DNA of 64,000 nucleotides from Oleispirillum naphthae (GCA_027864655.1 JAQAZG010000004.1:62001-126000), one strand, 5' to 3'; shown: positions 9,194 through 17,815, counted from the first letter of the stretch. The notes: generated by a model not told the origin, from the sequence alone. Made by a program: numbers and translations.

Positions 9194-9603
9194 GGGTCCA
9201 CTCCGCCGAGGGCGCAGAGCTTCGCCCACGCATCGTCGGGGATCGGCATCACCGAAAGCCGCGACTGCCGCACCAGGGGCAGCTCCGCCAGCATCGGGTC
9301 GGCCTTCACGTCCGCCAGGGTCACCGGCTTTTCGAACGGGCGCACCGCCTTCACCCGCACCGCGACGAACCGCCCGCTCTCGTCGGTCGGGTCCGGCTCC
9401 GCCTCGCCCACCACGGCGACGATCCCGGCGATCCGCTTCTCGGTCACCGAGTGATAGAAAAACGCGGTGTCGCCGACGCGCATCGCCTTCAAATTGCGCG
9501 CCGCCTGGTGGTTGCGCACGCCGGTCCACGCCTCGCTCTCCACCTTCACCTGGTCGTCCCAGCCCCACTCGCCGGGCTCGGACTTGATCAGCCAGTGCGC
9601 CAT
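9190..9603 (-). CDS. EVE domain-containing protein
   Basis: A 137-residue single-domain protein of the EVE family (related to PUA and YTH folds, human THYN1). HWLIKSEPGEWGWDD at the N-terminus, GVRNHQAARNLKAMRVGD and AFFYHSV are the canonical family motifs; family members bind modified bases in DNA or RNA through the pocket these residues form. The ATG at 9603 begins right at the first motif with a purine-rich stretch upstream. It overlaps the downstream HAD phosphatase gene by four bases. The physiological role in bacteria is unclear; it is usually a conserved chromosomal gene rather than a defence component. Confidence 0.92.
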   Translation of the reverse strand: MAHWLIKSEPGEWGWDDQVKVESEAWTGVRNHQAARNLKAMRVGDTAFFYHSVTEKRIAGIVAVVGEAEPDPTDESGRFVAVRVKAVRPFEKPVTLADVKADPMLAELPLVRQSRLSVMPIPDDAWAKLCALGGVDP

Positions 9604-9654
9604 GCCGTGCCTCCTTCTCGCAACCTGTGGATGGAAAATACTCCACAGCGTGGG

Positions 9655-9846
9655 GAAAACCAAAACTTCGTGGAGGGACTCGGTCCCTCCATACCTCCCA
9701 TAACTTTTGGCTTTTGCGCGTAGCGCCATAAGACGATCACGCGGCGTGACGGCTGATAGCCGCTGCGCGGCGAAAACAAGTTATGGGGTCTGGGGCCCGC
9801 GGCCCCAGCGGGGTCCAGGGGCAGCGCCCCTGGCCTGGTGGTTTTC
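9655..9846 (+). repeat. Nested inverted-repeat intergenic element, copy A
   Basis: First of eight copies of the same element. Its ends are AAAACCAAAACTTCG and a degenerate TGGTGGTTTT. It contains a hairpin with TGGAGGGACTCGGTCCCTCC near the left end, the internal inverted pair CCATAACTTTTGGCTTTTG and GCGAAAACAAGTTATGG, and GC-rich hairpins on the right. It fills the gap between the EVE gene start and the yciI-like gene stop, with its right end only a few bases from that stop codon. No open reading frame of its own is credible here. Confidence 0.8.
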
Positions 9847-9852
9847 CCCGGT

Positions 9853-10131
9853 TTACGCCATCGGGAAGACCTTCTTGTAGGGGTGGATGGTGACGCTTTG
9901 GAACAGCCCGGCCTTGGCGTAGGGGTCGGCGGCGAGGAGGGCGTCGAGCGCCGCGCGGTCGGGCGCTTCGATCACCAGGAGGGAGCCGATCATCGTCTGC
10001 CCGTCGTCGGAGAGCAGCGGCCCTCCGATGGCGAAGGGCTGGGCTTTGGCGAAGGCGAGGTGGGCTTCGCGGTTGGCGAGGCGGAGCGCCAGGGAATCGG
10101 GCTTATCCAGGCAGGTGACGGCGAAGAGCAT
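9853..10131 (-). CDS. YciI family protein
   Basis: A 92-residue protein of the YciI/muconolactone-isomerase-like dimeric alpha/beta-barrel family. The N-terminal MLFAVTCLDKPDSLALR, the central FAIGGPLLSDDGQTMIGSLL and the DPYAKAGLF segment followed by a conserved V-x-I-x-P-Y stretch match the family. The His-Asp pair proposed as active in YciI is represented by the His of REAHLAF and the Asp of ADPYAKAG. The biochemical function of the family is not established. It is probably cotranscribed with gpsA, which ends 24 bases upstream. Confidence 0.88.
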   Translation of the reverse strand: MLFAVTCLDKPDSLALRLANREAHLAFAKAQPFAIGGPLLSDDGQTMIGSLLVIEAPDRAALDALLAADPYAKAGLFQSVTIHPYKKVFPMA

Positions 10132-10155
10132 GGGGGTTTTCCTTTGCTGGTCGGG

Positions 10156-11148
10156 TCAGTCCTGCTCGGCGCGCAGCGGGCGGGCGAGCAGGTCGGAGAT
10201 GGTGGCGGCGATGTCCGCGCCGTCGAACAGCACGGCGGCGACGGCGGCGGCGACCGGCATGTCGATGCCGGTTTTCGCCGCGAGGTCGCGCACCGCGCGG
10301 GCGGTGGCGACGCCTTCGGTGACGGCGCGGCGTTCGGCGAGGATGTCGGCGAGGGCGCGGCCCTGGCCGAGGGCCGCGCCGAGGGAGAAGTTGCGCGACA
10401 TCATCGAGGTGGCGGTGAGGATGAGGTCGCCCAGGCCCGCGAGGCCCATCAGCGAGACCGGCTGCGCGCCCTTGGCGACGGCGAGGCGGGTGATCTCGGC
10501 GAGGCCGCGGGTGATCAGCGCGGCCTGGGCGTTGTGGCCGAGGCCGCGGCCGGAGACGATGCCGCAGGCGATGGCGAGCACGTTCTTCACCGCGCCGCCG
10601 ACCTCCGCCGCGATCACGTCGCGCGACCAGTAGGGGCGGAACGCCGGGGTGCCGACGGCATGGGCGAGACGGCGGGCCAGCGCCTCGTCGGCGCAGGCCA
10701 GGGTGATCGCGGTGGGCAGGCCGCGCGCCACCTCGGCGGCGAAGGTGGGGCCGGAGAGCACGCCCCAGGGGCTGCGCGGCAGCTCCTGGGTCAGCACCTC
10801 GCTCATCAGGCAGAGGGTATCCTCCTCGATGCCCTTGGCGCACATCACCACCGGCACGCCGGGGCGGTGGAAGCGGGAATAGTCGCGCAGCACGCGGCGG
10901 GCGAACTGCGCCGGAGTGACCCACAGCACCACGTCGCAGGCGGCGATCTCGGCAAGCTTGCCGGTGGCGACGACGCCGGGATCGAGCTTCACGCCGGGCA
11001 GGAAGACGCCGTTCTCGCGGGCGGCGTTGATGCCTTCCACCACGTCGGCCTCGTGCGCCCACAGGGTGGCGGCGCGGCCCGCCTTGGCCGCGGTGTTGGC
11101 GAGTGCGGTGCCCCAGGCTCCCGCGCCGACGATGCCGATCCGATCCAT
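10156..11148 (-). CDS. gpsA: Glycerol-3-phosphate dehydrogenase [NAD(P)+]
   Basis: A 330-residue cytoplasmic enzyme that reduces dihydroxyacetone phosphate to sn-glycerol 3-phosphate for phospholipid synthesis. RIGIVGAGAWGTALANTAA is the NAD-binding motif; CAKGIEEDTL, SGPTFAAEVARGLPTA and AAEVGGAVKNVLAIACGI include the catalytic lysines; GLAGLGDLILTATS and SRNFSLGAALGQG form the substrate site. Length matches GpsA. The ATG at 11148 starts directly at the Rossmann strand. It follows tsaD by 29 bases in the same direction, a common alphaproteobacterial tsaD-gpsA-yciI arrangement. Confidence 0.96.
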   Translation of the reverse strand: MDRIGIVGAGAWGTALANTAAKAGRAATLWAHEADVVEGINAARENGVFLPGVKLDPGVVATGKLAEIAACDVVLWVTPAQFARRVLRDYSRFHRPGVPVVMCAKGIEEDTLCLMSEVLTQELPRSPWGVLSGPTFAAEVARGLPTAITLACADEALARRLAHAVGTPAFRPYWSRDVIAAEVGGAVKNVLAIACGIVSGRGLGHNAQAALITRGLAEITRLAVAKGAQPVSLMGLAGLGDLILTATSMMSRNFSLGAALGQGRALADILAERRAVTEGVATARAVRDLAAKTGIDMPVAAAVAAVLFDGADIAATISDLLARPLRAEQD

Positions 11149-11177
11149 GGGGTATGCTCCTCGTTCGCGGGTGGGTC

Positions 11178-12233
11178 TCAGGCCTTGACCCCGGCGCCGC
11201 GCGCCTTGGGCGCGGCGGCGTCGAGAGGCCAGCGGGGACGCGGCTTGAAGTCCAGGGGATCGCCGCCGAAGGCGCGCAGGCGCTCCACCCCGGCCCAGGC
11301 GATCATCGCGCCGTTGTCGGTGCACAGTTTGATCGGCGGAGCGACGAAGGCAAGCCCGGATTTCGCCGCCAGGGTTTCCAGGGCGGCGCGCAGGGTGCGG
11401 TTGGCGGCGACGCCGCCCGCCACCACCAGGCAGCGGCCCGCGGGGCAGGCTTCGCGGAAGGCGGCGGCGGCGGGCGCGAGGCGGCCGCACAGGGTTTCGG
11501 TCACCGCGGCCTGGAAGCTCGCGGAGAGGTCGGCGATGTCGGCGTCGGTGGGGTCGCCGGGCAGGCGGTCCAGCGCCTGGCGCACCGCGGTCTTGAGGCC
11601 GGAGAAGGAGAAATCGAACCCCGGCGCGTGCAGCATCGGCCGCGGCAGGGAAAAACGCCTGGCGTCGCCGGTTTCGGCCCAGCGTTCGATCTGCGGCCCG
11701 CCGGGATAGGCCAGCCCCATCATCTTCGCCGCCTTGTCGAAGGCCTCGCCCGCCGCGTCGTCGATGGTGGTGCCGAGGCGGGTGTAGTCGCCGGGGCCGC
11801 GCACGATCAGGCTCTGGCAGTGGCCGCCGGAGGTGAGCAGCAGCAAATAGGGGAAGGGCACGTCGTCGGTGAGCCGCGGGGTCAGCGCGTGGCCCTCCAG
11901 GTGGTTGACCGCGACGAAGGGAATGCCCCGCGCCGCGGCGATCGCCTTGGCCGCGGTGACGCCCACCAGCACCCCGCCGATCAGCCCCGGCCCGGCGGCG
12001 GCGGCCACCGCGTCGATGCCGCCGATGCCGATGCCCGCATCCGCCAGCGCGCGGCGCAGCACCGCGTCGATGTGGGCGAGGTGGGAGCGCGCCGCGATCT
12101 CCGGCACCACGCCGCCGTAGGGGCGGTGTTCCGCGATCTGCGTGGCGATGACGTTGGCGAGAATCTCCCGCTCGCCGGTGACGACGGCGGCGGCGGTTTC
12201 ATCGCAGCTGGTTTCGATGCCGAGGACGATCAT
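11178..12233 (-). CDS. tsaD: tRNA N6-adenosine threonylcarbamoyltransferase
   Basis: A 351-residue ASKHA-fold enzyme that transfers the threonylcarbamoyl group to A37 of tRNAs reading ANN codons, with TsaB and Tsa[19 protein letters not shown] is the start, [14 protein letters not shown] and [12 protein letters not shown] provide metal-binding histidines, [15 protein letters not shown] and [20 protein letters not shown] follow, and [12 protein letters not shown] closes the active site. Length is normal. It is divergent from hemC, with 87 bases between the two start codons that must hold both promoters; no strong promoter boxes are obvious there. Confidence 0.97.
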   Translation of the reverse strand: MIVLGIETSCDETAAAVVTGEREILANVIATQIAEHRPYGGVVPEIAARSHLAHIDAVLRRALADAGIGIGGIDAVAAAAGPGLIGGVLVGVTAAKAIAAARGIPFVAVNHLEGHALTPRLTDDVPFPYLLLLTSGGHCQSLIVRGPGDYTRLGTTIDDAAGEAFDKAAKMMGLAYPGGPQIERWAETGDARRFSLPRPMLHAPGFDFSFSGLKTAVRQALDRLPGDPTDADIADLSASFQAAVTETLCGRLAPAAAAFREACPAGRCLVVAGGVAANRTLRAALETLAAKSGLAFVAPPIKLCTDNGAMIAWAGVERLRAFGGDPLDFKPRPRWPLDAAAPKARGAGVKA

Positions 12234-12320
12234 GGCCTATCCAATTACCGCTTTGCAGGCGCGGGGCCAACCACTACAACACTCCTGGTTTGTCGAAAAG
12301 CGATGATCGGGGTTTGCGCG

Positions 12321-13244
12321 ATGTCTTCTTCTCCGTTGCTCACCATCGGCACCCGCGGCAGCCCGTTGGCGATGGCGCAGACCCGCGCGGTGGCCGCCGC
12401 TCTCGCCGAGGCCGCGCCGGAACTGGCCGCGCCGGACGCCATCGCGATTTCCGTGATCAAGACCACCGGCGACGCCATTCTCGACCGCCCGCTCGCCGAG
12501 GCGGGGGGCAAGGGCCTGTTCACCAAGGAAATCGACGAGGCGATGCTGGACCGCCGCATCGACATCGCGGTGCACTCGATGAAGGACGTGCCCACCTGGC
12601 TGCCCGACGGCATCGACCTGCCGTGCATGCTGCCGCGCGAGGACCCGCGCGACGCCTTTCTCTGTCCGTATGCGGCGAGCTTCACGGCCCTGCCCGCGGG
12701 CGCGGTGGTGGGCACCGCCAGCCTGCGCCGCGGCGCGTTCGTCCTGGCGCGGCGGCCCGACCTGAAGGTGGAGACCTTCCGCGGCAACGTGCAGTCGCGC
12801 CTCGCCAAGCTGGAGGCGGGCGTGGTGGACGCCACCCTGCTGGCGCTGGCCGGGCTGAAGCGCCTCGGCCTCGCCGGGCGGGCGGCGGGGGTGCTCTCCA
12901 TCGAGGAGATGCTGCCCGCGGTGGCGCAAGGGGCGATCGGCGTCACTTGCCGCGCCGACGACGCGCGGGTCCTGGATTGGCTGGCGCGCATCAACCACCC
13001 GGAAACCGTGGTCGCGGTGCGCTGCGAGCGTGCCTTCCTGCGCGTGCTCGACGGCTCCTGCCGCACCCCGATCGGCGGCCTCGCGCAGATCGGCGCGGGC
13101 GGGCGGGTGGAGTTCCTCGGCCGCCTGGCGCGCACCGACGGCAGCGCGGTGTTCGAGGCGCGGCGCGCCGGCGGCGCGGCGGAGGCCGAGGCGATCGGCG
13201 CGGACGCCGGGGCGGAGGTCAAGGCGGCGTCATGCGCGTGCTGA
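12321..13244 (+). CDS. hemC: Hydroxymethylbilane synthase (porphobilinogen deaminase)
   Basis: A 307-residue enzyme that condenses four porphobilinogen molecules to hydroxymethylbilane in tetrapyrrole synthesis. TIGTRGSPLAMAQT is the N-terminal signature, GGKGLFTKEID and AVHSMKDVPTWLP carry the catalytic Asp region, GTASLRRGAFVLARRPDL binds substrate phosphates or carboxylates, and RAFLRVLDGSCRTPIGG contains the Cys that bears the dipyrromethane cofactor. The ATG at 12321 was chosen; an in-frame ATG at 12303 would add six residues. It overlaps hemD by 13 bases. Confidence 0.96.
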   Translation: MSSSPLLTIGTRGSPLAMAQTRAVAAALAEAAPELAAPDAIAISVIKTTGDAILDRPLAEAGGKGLFTKEIDEAMLDRRIDIAVHSMKDVPTWLPDGIDLPCMLPREDPRDAFLCPYAASFTALPAGAVVGTASLRRGAFVLARRPDLKVETFRGNVQSRLAKLEAGVVDATLLALAGLKRLGLAGRAAGVLSIEEMLPAVAQGAIGVTCRADDARVLDWLARINHPETVVAVRCERAFLRVLDGSCRTPIGGLAQIGAGGRVEFLGRLARTDGSAVFEARRAGGAAEAEAIGADAGAEVKAASCAC

Positions 13245-13972
13245 TCACCCGTCCCCGCGACGATTCCGCCGCCACCGCCGCGCGGTTGCAGGCGATGGGG
13301 GACGAGGCGGTGGTCGAGCCGCTTCTCGACATCCGCTTCATCTCCGGCCCGGCCCCGGCCCTGTGGGACGTGCAGGCGATCCTCATCACCAGCGCCAACG
13401 GCGCGCGCGCGCTCGCCGCGGCGACGCCGGTGCGCGGGTTGCCGCTGCTTGCGGTCGGCGACGCCTCGGCGGCGGAGGCGAAGCGCCTGGGATTCGCCGC
13501 GGTGCGTTCCGCGGGCGGCGACGTCGCCACCCTGGCGCGCCTGGTGGAAACCACCCTGGCGCCGCAGGGCGGCGCGCTGTTGCAGGTGGCGGCCAATGCC
13601 GAGGCGGGCGACCTTGCCGGGAGACTCGCAACCGCCGGATTCGAGGTGCGCAAGGCACGTTTGTATGAATCTTGCCCGGTCAAGGGGTTGAGCCCCACCC
13701 TGGTGGAGAGCTTGAAATCCGCGCGGATCGGCGCGGCGCTGTTTTTTTCGCCCCGCACCGCCCGGACTTTCGTTACTCTGGCAAAGGCTGCGGGCGTGTC
13801 GGGGGACTTGCGGCCGGTTGCGGCCTATGCGTTGTCCCCGGCGGTGGCGGAGGAATTGCGGGCGGCGGATTGGCGCGCGGTGCGCGTCGCCCCCCGTCCG
13901 GAACAGGACGCCCTGCTCGCGGCGCTGGATGCCGACCGCGCGGCGGGATGTTGGGAAACGGTTGGAGGATAG
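13232..13972 (+). CDS. hemD: Uroporphyrinogen-III synthase
   Basis: A 246-residue protein matching the poorly conserved HemD family, which cyclises hydroxymethylbilane with inversion of ring D. MRVLITRPRDDSAATAARL is the usual start, ILITSANGARAL and ARLYESCPVKGLSP follow, and AALFFSPRTARTFV represents the conserved substrate-binding stretch of the second domain. The position directly after hemC, with a 13-base overlap, supports the assignment as strongly as the sequence does. The mitofilin-like gene follows after three bases. Confidence 0.93.
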   Translation: MRVLITRPRDDSAATAARLQAMGDEAVVEPLLDIRFISGPAPALWDVQAILITSANGARALAAATPVRGLPLLAVGDASAAEAKRLGFAAVRSAGGDVATLARLVETTLAPQGGALLQVAANAEAGDLAGRLATAGFEVRKARLYESCPVKGLSPTLVESLKSARIGAALFFSPRTARTFVTLAKAAGVSGDLRPVAAYALSPAVAEELRAADWRAVRVAPRPEQDALLAALDADRAAGCWETVGG

Positions 13973-13975
13973 GCG

Positions 13976-15307
13976 ATGACCTCAGGCGACAAGGATGCCG
14001 ACCGCACGGTGGAAGACACCGCGTCCACGGACGTGGAGCCGGTGGCCGACGACGTCGAGACCGAGGAGACGGCGGAGGAGGACGGTGCGGAGGAGTCGGG
14101 TTCCGGCGGCCGCGGCCTTCTCGCCGGGTTCCTGCTGCTGGTGATCCTGGGGCTCGGCGGCTATGCCTCGCTGCCCTACTGGCGACAGGCCATCCCCGAA
14201 CCCTACCGCAGCTATCTGCCCGACCTGCCGCCCAGCGAGAACCGCCGCCTCATCGCGGGCATGGAAGACACGGTCAAGACCAACGCCGCCGAACTCGACC
14301 GCCTGCGCGGCGAGGTCAAGGCCCTGCGCGGCGAAATCGAGGAGATCGGCGACGCCGCGTCGCCCACCGGCGGTTCCACCGTCGCCGAGATCGGCGCGCT
14401 CAAGGAGCGCCTCTCCGCGCTCGAGGCGCGGCTGCGCGCCGTGGCCTCCGGCGCGCCCGCGGGCGCGGGCGGCGCGCCGGTTTCGCTCGCCTCCGCCGAC
14501 GTGCTGCACCGCCTCGACCTCGTCGCCGGGCGGGTGGAGCAGCAGGCCGAGGCGATCAAGGCGATGAACGCCAAGGCCGAGCAGAAATCCACGGTGCAGA
14601 AGGACGAGGTCGCCGAGATCGCCCGCCGCCTCGACATGGTGGAGGCGACCCGCGCCGAAGCCGCGAGCGTGCTGCGCCTCTCCGACCGCATCAACGATGT
14701 GGAGAAGCTCGCCCGCGCCATGGCCTCGCGCCACGACGCCTCGCTCGCCAACCTGCTCGCCGTGGTGCAACTGCGCGCCAAGGCCGCCGACGGCCAGCCC
14801 TTCGACGCCGAGATGCGCACCGCCCGCGCGCTCGCCGACGACAAGCCCGCCTTCGATGCGCTGGCGGGCGGCTTCGCCGAGCTTGCGGGCAAGGGGGTTT
14901 CCACCACCGCCGCCTTGCGCCACAGCTTCGATGCGCTCTCCGTCGCCGCGGCGCAGGCCGCCGCCGCGCCGCAGGGCGACAGCCTGCTCGACAAGTCGAT
15001 CGGCCGCGTCACCGGCCTGATCACGGTGCGCCGCCTCGACGGCAAGGACGAGAGCAAGACCGTGCCCGCGATCCTGGCGCGCGCCGAAACCTTCCTCAAC
15101 GCCGGGGATTTGAACGGCGCGGTGAAGGAGCTCAAGGGCATCGAGGCGGCCTCCGCCGCGGCGGTGATGAAGCCCTGGATCGCCCGCGCCGAGGCCCGCG
15201 TCGCCCTCGACGCCGCGCTCTCCACCCTCACCTCCGACGCGCTCGCCCGCGTCGCGGCGAGCGCGATGCAGAACGCGCCCGCCGAGAACCGGAAGAAGGG
15301 GAGCTGA
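13976..15307 (+). CDS. Mitofilin/Mic60 family inner membrane protein
   Basis: A 443-residue protein with an acidic, low-complexity N-terminus, one transmembrane segment at about residues 47-63 (LLAGFLLLVILGLGGYA), a long helical coiled-coil region rich in Ala, Glu and Arg, and a C-terminal helical domain containing PAILARAETFLNAGDLNGAV. This layout is that of bacterial Mic60 (mitofilin). In alphaproteobacteria Mic60 shapes intracytoplasmic membranes and is encoded between hemD and hemY, as here. It should sit in the inner membrane with the coiled coil in the periplasm. The family assignment rests on architecture and synteny because sequence conservation is low. Confidence 0.85.
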   Translation: MTSGDKDADRTVEDTASTDVEPVADDVETEETAEEDGAEESGSGGRGLLAGFLLLVILGLGGYASLPYWRQAIPEPYRSYLPDLPPSENRRLIAGMEDTVKTNAAELDRLRGEVKALRGEIEEIGDAASPTGGSTVAEIGALKERLSALEARLRAVASGAPAGAGGAPVSLASADVLHRLDLVAGRVEQQAEAIKAMNAKAEQKSTVQKDEVAEIARRLDMVEATRAEAASVLRLSDRINDVEKLARAMASRHDASLANLLAVVQLRAKAADGQPFDAEMRTARALADDKPAFDALAGGFAELAGKGVSTTAALRHSFDALSVAAAQAAAAPQGDSLLDKSIGRVTGLITVRRLDGKDESKTVPAILARAETFLNAGDLNGAVKELKGIEAASAAAVMKPWIARAEARVALDAALSTLTSDALARVAASAMQNAPAENRKKGS

Positions 15308-15311
15308 GGCG

Positions 15312-16505
15312 ATGATCCGTATCCTGGGATACCTGATCGCGGTCGCCGCCCTGGTCGGCGGCGCGGTCTGGATGGCCGACCATCCCGGCGGGGTGACGGT
15401 GCGCTGGCTCTCCTGGCGGCTCGACACCTCGGTGCCGGTGCTCGCGGTCGCGCTCCTCCTGCTCGCCGCCGCCGCCACGGTGCTGATGCGCTTCGTCGGC
15501 GGCTTCCTCGCGCTGCCCGGGCATTTCGCCCGCCGCTCCCGCGAGAAGCGGCAGGTCAAGGGCACCGCCGCGCTCGCCGGCGCGGTCACCGCGCTCGCCG
15601 GCGGCGAGGCCGATGCGGCGCGCCGTTGCCTCAAGGACGCCGACAAGGCGCTCGCCAACCCGCAGCTCGCCCACCTCATCGCCGCGCAGATCGAAACCGA
15701 AAAGGGCGACGCCGCCGCCGCACAGCCGCACTACGAGGCGCTGCTGGAAACCCCGGAGACCGAACGCGCCGGGCTGCGCGGCCTGCTCGCCGCGATGCCC
15801 GCCTCCGACCCGCGGGCGCTCGACCTCGCCACCCGCGCCTTCGCCCGCGCCCCCGGCGCGGCCTGGGCGGCGCGCGCCCTCTACGCCGCGCAGATCGAGG
15901 CGGGGCTCCTCGACGCGGCGCAGGAAACCCTGGCCAAGGCACGCAAGAAGGGCGGCTTCGACGCCTCCCTCGCGGCGGAGGAATCCGCCCGCCTCACCCT
16001 CTCCCGCGCCGAGGCGGCGCGCGCCGAGGGCCGCCTTTCCGACGCGGCGAAGCTCGCCCGCGAGGCGCTCGACGCCGCCCCGGACAGCATCGCCGCGGCG
16101 CTCGCCCTGGCGCAGATCCACGCCGTGGAAAACCGCGGCAAGAAGGCCGCCGAGGTGATCGCCAAACAGTGGGCGCGCACCCCCTCGCCGAAACTGCTCG
16201 CCGCCTGGCTCGACCTCTGGCGGGAGGAGGACGCGGCGCAGCAGGTCAAGCGCGTGCGCGAACTCATCGCCGCCAATCCGGACCACCCGGAAAGCCGCCT
16301 CGCCCTCGCCGAGGCCTGCCTGCGCGCCGAATCCTTCGCCGATGCCCACGCCGCGCTCGCCCCCATCCTCGGCCCCGACGCCACGGCGAAAACCGCGGGC
16401 CGCGCCGCGCTGACCATGGCCCGCGTCCTCGCCGCCGAGGGCGCGGACCCCGGCACCCAGCGCGAGTGGATCGAACGCGCGGCCGCGGCGCTGGCGGTGG
16501 GGTGA
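15312..16505 (+). CDS. hemY: Heme biosynthesis HemY-like TPR membrane protein
   Basis: A 397-residue protein with two N-terminal transmembrane helices (about residues 3-22 and 42-62) separated by GGVTVRWLSWRLDTSVPVL, a hallmark of the HemY N-terminal domain, followed by an Ala-rich TPR-like helical repeat region. This is the TPR-type HemY, not the protoporphyrinogen oxidase of the same name. Its function is unproven; it has been linked to coproporphyrin handling or complex assembly at the membrane. It is the last gene of the hemC-hemD-mic60-hemY operon, and a copy of the intergenic element begins immediately after its stop codon. Confidence 0.9.
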   Translation: MIRILGYLIAVAALVGGAVWMADHPGGVTVRWLSWRLDTSVPVLAVALLLLAAAATVLMRFVGGFLALPGHFARRSREKRQVKGTAALAGAVTALAGGEADAARRCLKDADKALANPQLAHLIAAQIETEKGDAAAAQPHYEALLETPETERAGLRGLLAAMPASDPRALDLATRAFARAPGAAWAARALYAAQIEAGLLDAAQETLAKARKKGGFDASLAAEESARLTLSRAEAARAEGRLSDAAKLAREALDAAPDSIAAALALAQIHAVENRGKKAAEVIAKQWARTPSPKLLAAWLDLWREEDAAQQVKRVRELIAANPDHPESRLALAEACLRAESFADAHAALAPILGPDATAKTAGRAALTMARVLAAEGADPGTQREWIERAAAALAVG

Positions 16506-16508
16506 AAG

Positions 16509-16782
16509 ATAAGAGCTTTGCGAGGGGACTCGGTCCCCTCGCGCTCCCCATAACCCGGGTTTTTGCGCGACGGAGAACGCCGGAGGCGTTCGTAGGGACA
16601 TGGCCGAAGGGCCATGGTCCGAGGCGGAGCCGAGGACGAGGAAAATGCAGAAAGCATTTTCCGAGCAAGCGCCATAAGCCCGTGCGCCTGCCACAGGGAT
16701 GTTGCTGCCGCTACGCGGCGAAAACCAAAAGTTATGGGAGGCGCGGAGGGTCCGCGACCCTCCGCAACGTTTTGGTTTTTGG
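16509..16782 (+). repeat. Nested inverted-repeat intergenic element, copy B, interrupted
   Basis: Second copy, about 100 bases longer than the others. The left hairpin CGAGGGGACTCGGTCCCCTCG starts 13 bases after the hemY stop. The right side reads GCGGCGAAAACC, GTTATGGGAGGCG, a hairpin and GCAACGTTTTGGTTTTT. The centre, normally GCGCG-CAGCGCCATAAG, is split after GCGCG by about 98 foreign bases and resumes at 16668. Together with 16783-16837, in which nothing further is seen, it fills the 332-base gap between hemY and tRNA-Thr. Confidence 0.78.
16570..16667 (+). repeat. Second repeat module: three small hairpins with conserved linkers, inserted in copy B
   Basis: This insertion consists of consecutive short hairpins (AACGCCGGAGGCGTT, CATGGCCGAAGGGCCATG, GGAAAATGCAGAAAGCATTTTCC without its first base in strict pairing) joined by linkers reading GTAGGGA and GTCCGAGGCGGAGCCGAGGA. 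The same linkers with different hairpin stems occur after tRNA-Arg at 40182-40270, so it is a separate REP-like family that has landed inside the larger element. Confidence 0.65.
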
Positions 16783-16837
16783 GACCCCTTGCCAATTTGG
16801 GAAAATATCCGTATCTTCCCGGCCTTCGTGGAAGGCT

Positions 16838-16912
16838 GCCGGTGTAGCTCAGGGGTAGAGCAACTGATTCGTAATCAGTAGGCCGAGTGTTCGAATCACT
16901 CCACCGGCACCA
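16838..16912 (+). tRNA. tRNA-Thr(CGT)
   Basis: A 75-base cloverleaf can be folded by eye. The acceptor stem GCCGGTG pairs with CACCGGC, the anticodon stem-loop is ACTGA-TTCGTAA-TCAGT with anticodon CGT (reads ACG, threonine), the T loop contains TTCGAAT, and the CCA end is encoded. No integrated element is visible downstream. Confidence 0.95.
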
Positions 16913-16976
16913 GCCTTCGTCCGCCGCGACGCGTCGCTTTCGGGCGTGCGGTTGCCGCGCATCCCGGAACCAGCCG

Positions 16977-17588
16977 ATGTCCGAAGCGCAGAATCTCTCC
17001 GATTCGCCGGATTTCAGCCTGCCGCACACGTCGCAGCAGCTGGGCATGGGGCTGCGTCATGCGCGGCGCATGCGCGGCATGCGGCTGAAGGACCTGGCCG
17101 CCGCCGCCGGGTGTTCCGAGAGCATGCTGTCGAAGATCGAGACCGGCAGCGTCATTCCCTCGCTGAATCTGCTGCGCCGCATCGTCGGCGCGTTGGATGT
17201 GAGCATTCTCGGCCTGTTCGGCGCGTCGGATGCGACGGAGCGCATGGTGCACCGCGCCGGATCCCGCCCCAAGGTCAACGTCGGCCGGGCGGGGGCTCTG
17301 CCGGGCGTGATGCTGGAGCTTCTGATGCCGCGCGGCGAGGGCGTGATGTTGGAGGCCAACATCCACACGGTCAATCCCGGCGGCTCCTCGGCGGGGCCGA
17401 CCAGCCACGTCGGCGAGGAGTTCGGCTATGTGCTCGAGGGTGCCCTGGAACTCACCGTGGACGGCGAGACGATGACCATCGGCCGCGGCGATTCGTTCTA
17501 TTTCCGCTCCGAGAGGCCGCACTCCTATCGCAATTTGGGGGAGGTTCCGGCCCGGGTGCTGTGGGTCAACACGCCGCCCACCTACTAG
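16977..17588 (+). CDS. XRE family transcriptional regulator with C-terminal cupin domain
   Basis: A 203-residue regulator. Residues about 18-75 form an XRE helix-turn-helix (RMRGMRLKDLAAAAGCSESM followed by LSKIETGSVIPSLNLL), and the C-terminal half is a cupin (HVGEEFGYVLEGALELTVDG, RGDSFYFRSERPHSYRN) that usually binds a small-molecule effector. Regulators of this build control catabolic or polyamine operons. The ATG at 16977 begins 64 bases after tRNA-Thr. It lies upstream of and in the same direction as a branched-chain-type ABC importer and two hydrolases, which it probably controls through the palindrome at 17724-17740. Confidence 0.9.
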   Translation: MSEAQNLSDSPDFSLPHTSQQLGMGLRHARRMRGMRLKDLAAAAGCSESMLSKIETGSVIPSLNLLRRIVGALDVSILGLFGASDATERMVHRAGSRPKVNVGRAGALPGVMLELLMPRGEGVMLEANIHTVNPGGSSAGPTSHVGEEFGYVLEGALELTVDGETMTIGRGDSFYFRSERPHSYRNLGEVPARVLWVNTPPTY

Positions 17589-17723
17589 GCAGGTTTCCCC
17601 AGGCGGGCGGTTTCTGCACGGAGTCGCCCACGGCGCGCGCGCCTCACGGAGTCTTGGGTTTTGCCTGGATTCGAGGCGCATGTGACGATTTTTTAAGCAC
17701 GCACAAAAAATTCGCAAAAACTC

Positions 17724-17740
17724 ATTCAAGTCGCTTGAAT
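17724..17740. promoter_or_regulatory. Palindrome ATTCAAG-TCG-CTTGAAT, candidate operator
   Basis: A perfect 7-3-7 inverted repeat lies 82 bases upstream of the start of the ABC importer operon, in the 234-base gap after the XRE-cupin gene. Size and position suit an XRE dimer site. That the neighbouring regulator binds here is inference. Confidence 0.5.
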
Positions 17741-17747
17741 TCCATTT

Positions 17748-17815
17748 CTCCTCTGTCACTCTGGGGACGGAAACCCTGCCTGGCGAAGCTTGCCCGGCGC
17801 TGGGAAACAGAGGAG
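17748..17815 (+). promoter_or_regulatory. Leader with potential Shine-Dalgarno sequestering stem
   Basis: CTCCTCTGT at 17748-17756 is exactly complementary to ACAGAGGAG at 17807-17815, which holds the ribosome binding site of the substrate-binding protein gene starting at 17823. If the transcript starts upstream of 17748, the nine-base-pair stem would hide the binding site. The 50 bases between the arms are GC-rich and could form an alternative structure. This is a candidate translational control element, not a recognised riboswitch class. Confidence 0.4.

Noticed and set aside
15312-16505. Calling the HemY protein a protoporphyrinogen oxidase
   Set aside because: It has two membrane helices and TPR repeats and no FAD-binding motif; it is the unrelated TPR-type HemY.
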